From assembly GCA_920105625.2 (NCBI GenBank), contig OV050030.1, positions 29,878,516 to 29,942,515 of the forward strand: a DNA stretch of 64,000 bases, in the 5' to 3' direction. A program made the position numbers and the translations under genes. Numbering within the stretch: the stretch's first letter is position 1; the number at the start of each line of letters is the position of its first letter. The stretch comes from Clusia tigrina. Its lineage: Eukaryota > Arthropoda > Insecta > Diptera > Clusiidae. Shown piece by piece: positions 59,301 through 64,000 of this stretch. The notes beneath the pieces are model-generated. The model ran no database searches, was not told the origin of the DNA, and saw only the letters and a list, made by a program, of their open reading frames with translations.

Positions 59301-60316
59301 TTGTAATGGTACGATCACTGGATTGTGTCAAGGAATTGAATACCTTATTTGATCACTTGATTTTAAAGTATTCATTTTTAATTACTGTCAAAAGTTAATT
59401 CATAACGATCGCACACTTCATAAAAATCTTAATAAATTTACTTATAAAGCATAGTTAATTACTTTTTTTGCATAATTTAATTAGTCTCTAAAATACTGTG
59501 CAACATTTTTCTTTAATTAGGTTTGTGAAGTTAAAAGTACTTCGTATTGGTGTCTTATTGATATTTCTTCCATCTTCTGTTTTGTGAAAAGGACTCCAGC
59601 CTGTACCCACACATTCACATAGTTAATTAAAGTTTATTATGATCCTTAATACGGATGGTTAAGTTAGTCGTTATAAGTTTTAATGCTCGAATGTACGACA
59701 TCCGCATTTATGCTTATGATTTTTAATATACTAGAATTGTTTTTAATAAACTAAAGTTAATGATTTTTTTCCTTTTTGAAAACAAGTTCTTTAAACTTGC
59801 CAGATATCATGTATGAGTTTGAATGAGTGTCACAACATCTAAAAATCTTAAAGTATTCAAAAATGGCAAAGTTCCCACAAAACTCGTATTTATATGTTAA
59901 AAGATCACCACTCGTAATTTAAATGGGACTCTAAAGTCCACTGAAGAAGCCTCTCTCAAATATTTTTTCAATCTTTTATCGTCAGTTTCAAATACATTTC
60001 AAAGCACCTCGTTCGTTCGCGCGGAGTGCAATTGAAACGTAACGATAAGACACATTTTTGACTGTTGTTGGATTAAAGTGAACTCAAATTATATATTATA
60101 TATTTTCATAACACAAAGAGATTGTGAGTCATGATTACAAATATCAAAATGATAGATTAAATATTATATAGTAAATAATTCTAAAGGCCCGAAGGAGTTC
60201 CTCTCATGAGCTCTGAAGTGAAGTGATTCGTCGAAAGAAAACTGAGTAATTCCGCAACAGAATGTAGGAACTTTATGTTTGTTTCTCTTTTGGACTCTTG
60301 TGAGATTGTTGATCAG
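59301..60316. other. Non-coding stretch with promoter-like block Q2
   Basis: 59,915-60,310 is the diverged duplicate of the 50.4-kb block, with ACTCTAAAGTCCACTGAAG, a TCAGT at 59,981 and GTTCGCGC. No coding sequence follows before mariner M6, which may have inserted into the downstream part. Confidence 0.5.
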
Positions 60317-60318
60317 TA

Positions 60319-61610
60319 CGAGGGGTACTATTTATATTTCGGGAATAGCAAATAATAACAAACATTTTTAAATGAAAATGACTTTATTGTTTTTCAAAAT
60401 ATTCCCCTTGATGATCAATACACTTTTGCATTCGTTCAAACCATTTGTCATAGCAGTTTCTCCATTCCAATTGAGACACCTCCAAAACATGGTTTTTGAA
60501 CGTTTCAACTGCTTCTTCGGCGCTCGTAAATCGTTCACCGCGCAGGTTACCTTTGATATTCGGGAGCAAGAGGAAGTCATTGGGTGCCAAATCAGGACTG
60601 TACGGAGGATGAGTCATCAATTCGATATTTTGACTGCTCAAAAATTCACCTGTTTGACGAGATGAGTGAGAGCTCACATTGTCATGATGGAGAATGATTC
60701 GTCTTTGGCGGTTGGTTTTACGAATTTCTCCGAAGACGTCCGACAAACAAATGGTCATGTACCACTCAGAATTGACCGTCCTACGTTTTTCAAGCAGAAC
60801 AGTGGCCACATGACGCATTCGGCCGAAGAAACAGGCGACCATTTGCTTCGCTGTATTTCTTCCACGAACAACTTTTGTTGGATTTAGCTCGTCTTGGAAT
60901 ACCCACACGGTCGATTGTTGTTTTGTTTCCGGCTCTTACGCTTATATCCATGATTCGTCATCTGTCACGATTTTATACACGTCTTTTGAAGCACTAAGGT
61001 CGAACTTTTTAATCATTTCCTTACGCCAATTGACACGAGCCTCTGTTTGAGCGATTGTCAAATTATGTGGGATCCAACTCGAACAAATCTTTTTTACAGC
61101 CAAATGTTCATGCAATATTGAATGTATGGAAGTGGAAGTAATGCCCAAGGTGTCCTCTATCTCACGATATGTCACATGACGATCTTGCATTATCAGTTCA
61201 CGCACTGCATCAATGTTTTGTGGCACAACAACCGATTTTGGACGACCTTCACGGAGTTCGTCGGCGACCGACCTACGACCACGATTGAATTCACTATACC
61301 AGCGGTATACTGTGGTTTTTGATGGTGCTTTATCGCCATACAAAGAACTGAGTTCATCGACACATTCTTGTTGAGATAATCCACGTCGAAAGTTGTGAAA
61401 AATATTCCAACGAAAACCTTCTCTTGAAATTTCCATTTTTTGGTCCAATTGATTTTCTTAACTCACTGTAAACGAAACAAATAGCACCTGTACATCAACA
61501 CGTTGTGAGTACGTTTATGCTAAAAAAAGTCAAACTTTATTATGGTGTTGCCAGATTTTAGCTGTTGACATTAGTGTTGCCAGTTCCCTAAATATAAATA
61601 GTATCCCTCG
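60319..61610 (-). mobile_element. Mariner element M6, complete, two stop codons
   Basis: A 1292-bp element with inverted ends CGAGGGGTACTATTTATATT and the complement of CGAGGGATACTATTTATATT, flanked by TA (60,317-60,318 and 61,611-61,612). The 354-codon transposase frame runs 61,448-60,384 without any indel. Helix-turn-helix parts (NFRRGLSQQECVDELSSLYG, TYREIEDTLGITSTSIH) and the catalytic triad (TDDESWI, HHDNVSSHS, SPDLAPND; D,D34D) are all present. The only defects are two TAA codons two residues apart, after DDESWI, at positions where Tyr is expected. This is a third mariner lineage in the window. Confidence 0.94.
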
Positions 61611-61612
61611 TA

Positions 61613-62129
61613 TAGCTGATCCGGATCACATCTATACTGAAAGTGGTGGTTAGGTTGCTGCTATATATGTGTGAACTATAATGAAGATCCTGATATGGAT
61701 AAGTCCTCTGCAGCTGAATTTTACTCTGTGGTGGAATGTACAACTGTACCGGGACTCAGTTGGAGAGATTTTAAGCTTGCTAAGTGCTTACCCAAGAACT
61801 TATGGCGATGTTGGTGGGTTTTGCACAATGTTTGGAAACTCTAAACAACCTTTTTTATTATATAAATCTCTTCTTTTATTTACACTATCATCAGGCTTAA
61901 AGTACAAGGGGCTTCTCTTGCCTGACTGCTTGGAGAACCCTTTTCACAGCGGTTCTCCTACTCCACTTTTATATCATATATCTATGTACTCGTATATTAT
62001 TACAAATTAGCGAAGCCGGTATTTTTGACAAGTTCAGATTGGTTGACTTCTCCGACTTAGCAATTTGGATCTATCGTGGAAAATGCAATCTTTTATGGTT
62101 TCATATTTATTTATTTATTAACAAAATTA
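61613..62129. other. Unassigned stretch
   Basis: No gene recognised. An open frame of 109 codons (61,681-62,010) has no features. Confidence 0.35.
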
Positions 62130-62600
62130 TTGAATGAACTGAATTAATACATTATTATAAATATAGCAGCAATAGCAACAATAGCCTTCCGCTGCTCATG
62201 GGTAAAAGGAGTGAGTTAATGAGGGTGGATTAAATTACGCAATATAATTTAGATGTTTTCAAAAACTTGAAAATTTTATCAATATCTGATGGGGATGGGT
62301 TAGAGAGAAGGGATACGGGATCATCATTCAGTTCTGGACACTCACGGAGGTAATGTGATAGGATACTGTTAAGAGTTTGGATATGCATATGGATTTGGTT
62401 TCAATACTCATCAGGTGTCCGTGAGAAATATTTACATGACCTAATCTGAGTCTATCTGAGTAATTTGATGCTGTCCAGTCTGCTGATTGTGTCTGTCGTG
62501 CGAGGTAAATAACACTGTTCAAGTTTTTGACACGAAATTTCTGGTACAAACGTGAAAACCATATGGTTGTGTTTGGATGAGCCCCCTGAGTACTACTCCA
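62130..62600 (-). pseudogene. LINE ORF2 C-terminal fragment
   Basis: The - strand reads ADWTASNYSDRLRLGHVNIS, HGHLMSIE and, in a shifted frame, LSHYLRECPELND and SDIDKIFKFLK. These match the post-RNase H region of I- or Jockey-type LINEs (RLGH-NISH-HLM pattern). Several frameshifts; the 5' portion is lost. Confidence 0.72.
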
Positions 62601-63155
62601 TCGATGAAAGTGCCAACTTGGCTCATTGGGAAAATTTTATGGCGTTTTGTTTGAATTTCGGTCAATTAGTGAATTTTTTACCATTTAAGCCCATTTAAGT
62701 CGCTATTCCTGTATTCAAAATTTCTTTCGTTATTTTTATACGGCTCGCAATTACTAGTTCTACCATTAGAACGCACATTTCAATTGAGAAAATCAAATTT
62801 TTTAGCCTATTTTCATGATTTTTGCCCATTTTTCATCGATTTTCCCCATTTATTGCTGTTTTTATGCGCTTTTTTGAAATTCTTGGGCAAACTTTTCGAC
62901 ATAGTTCTTACAGTTTTTCCTTTTTACAATATACTATGCAATATTATTGCCATTTCAAGCAACTCAACACACTTTTTAAATACAGAAACCATCCTTTTTT
63001 CGCTTTTTCGGATGATTTTCGCGTTTTTTATTGATTTAAATAAATTTTTTGAATACATTTTTTCGGTATAAAAATGAATGGAAATGCGTGTTTCTCCGTA
63101 TTAATGTAATTAATTTTAAATTGCCAATTGAAATATAGAATTATTCAATGGAATA
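62601..63155. other. AT-rich 3' flank of the gene at the right edge
   Basis: Very T-rich on the + strand between 62,780 and 63,080 (low-complexity Phe-rich frames). No gene seen. Confidence 0.4.
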
Positions 63156-64000
63156 TCATTCGTTATCCTCCAATTCCATTAACAAATTCCAGCAAAGATC
63201 TGCCAAAAGTGAATCTAATTTTTTTCCACTGTACCAGTGTTCCAACTGTGCTGATACCTGGTGGAAACGTTCACCAAGCTCGTCTGATTCAGACGGCAAC
63301 TGACGCTCAAAGTGATCTTGGTGGTGATGCATGAAATGCACTTTCAACGACATTCGCACACCGATGTTTTCGAAAGATTGCAGCATATCTTCAACAATGG
63401 CACGCCAATTGTCCACCCGATGAATGCCGAGAACTTTTTCGATCACTGCTTTCAGGCTATCCCAAGCGATGAGTTCCGTCTCTTGAAGGACATTGTTGAA
63501 GTATTCATCCTTCATCAGTTTGCGAATGTCTGGGCCATTCAACACACCTGAATTCAATATATGATTTTATATAAAAACTTTTAAGAATGCTTCATCTTCG
63601 TTTGGCGGAAAAGAATGCCAAATATTTATTTACCTGCTTTAATTTTCGCTTCACTCAAGCGTGGAAAGATGTACTGCAATCGTTCAAACGCCAATCTATT
63701 TCCACGCACCAGTAACGCTTTGATGAAATTCTTCACTACACCAAGTTTAATGTGCAATGGTGGCAGCAATACCTTATCCATCGGCACCAACTCCTCGTGG
63801 ATAACGTTCTGATGTCCAATTAGACGATTTGTTCTCGGTAACCAATCTCGTTTTTGATACTGTGGTGTATATCGCGAATCCCACGTACACAAGTAGCACA
63901 TATTTTTAGTGTAACCAGTTTGAAGGCCACAGATAAGTGCAACCACTTTCAAATCAGCGCATATTTTCCAACAATGTTCATGGTATTTCACAGAATCCAA
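63156..64000 (-). CDS. Spliced gene of unknown function, 5' part outside the window
   Basis: The exon 64,000-63,634 and the exon 63,547-63,156 are joined in frame across an 86-bp GT-AG intron (63,633-63,548): SEAKIKA-G-VLNGPDIRKLM. At least 252 codons without stops. Visible features: CADLKVVALICGLQTGYTKN, CYLCTWDSRYTP (C-x2-C), LPPLHIKLGVVKNFIKALL, then MSLKVHFMHHHQDHFERQL, ELGERFHQ and LLADLCWNLL. From memory, this pattern occurs as multicopy uncharacterised proteins in many arthropods and cnidarians and may be transposon-derived. No function can be assigned here. The true start lies beyond 64,000. Confidence 0.75.

Noticed and set aside
62780..63080. Phe-rich frames of up to 95 codons.
   Set aside because: A low-complexity T-rich strand; no family features and beside the 3' end of another gene.

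Overview
The window looks like nuclear DNA of a fly, most likely an acalyptrate dipteran such as a tephritid. The grounds are arthropod-type TATA plus TCAGT initiator elements, short GT-AG introns, many mariner, Jockey, I and LOA-type elements, an odorant-binding-protein-like gene and tandem CRAL-TRIO lipid-carrier genes. The species call is inference; the transposon-rich, AT-rich character is seen directly. Only two host genes are clearly intact: paired three-exon CRAL-TRIO genes (38,125-39,219 and 52,421-53,494), both + strand, both predicted at 311 aa with matching exon lengths. A third host-like locus (23,805-24,753) has a TATA/initiator promoter, a signal peptide, a long Ser/Gly/Glu repeat and an OBP-like C-terminal part broken by frameshifts. 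A spliced gene of unknown function (63,156-64,000, - strand) runs off the right edge.

Layout. 1-5.4 kb: a truncated mariner, TA microsatellites, and a 3.3-kb DNA transposon with about 300-bp inverted termini and a spliced 693-aa transposase. 5.4-12 kb: an I-type LINE with an inverted 5' end, two converging LOA/R1-like LINE remnants, and an env-like remnant of an LTR element. 12.1-13.4 kb: a complete but frameshifted mariner. 13.4-19.5 kb: mostly non-coding, with dispersed repeats and a THAP-domain fragment. 19.6-21.1 kb: an internally deleted hAT element with perfect 8-bp target duplications. 22.9-24.8 kb: a MITE array next to the OBP-like gene. 25.7-26.2 kb: a BEL/Pao gag remnant.

27.9-33.8 kb: a mariner split by a full-length Jockey-type LINE with both ORFs open. 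34.0-34.4 kb: a P-element-like MITE with 31-bp termini. 35.8-37.4 kb: a piggyBac end and a dispersed repeat carrying a LINE tail. 38-53 kb: the CRAL-TRIO pair, separated by a LINE nested in a LINE, two decayed mariners, a 23-bp minisatellite, a piggyBac derivative and further LINE tails. 54-60 kb: a CR1/Jockey-like LINE split by a solo LTR, then LINE tails. 60.3-61.6 kb: a nearly intact mariner with two stop codons. 62-64 kb: a LINE tail and the unknown spliced gene.

Almost everything here is layered transposon history, and several exact target duplications allow the order of insertions to be read. The least explained items are the long-TIR transposon, the repeat-rich OBP-like gene, the P-like MITE, the composite C-A-THAP-B repeat, and a diverged promoter-like block present at both 50.4 and 59.9 kb.
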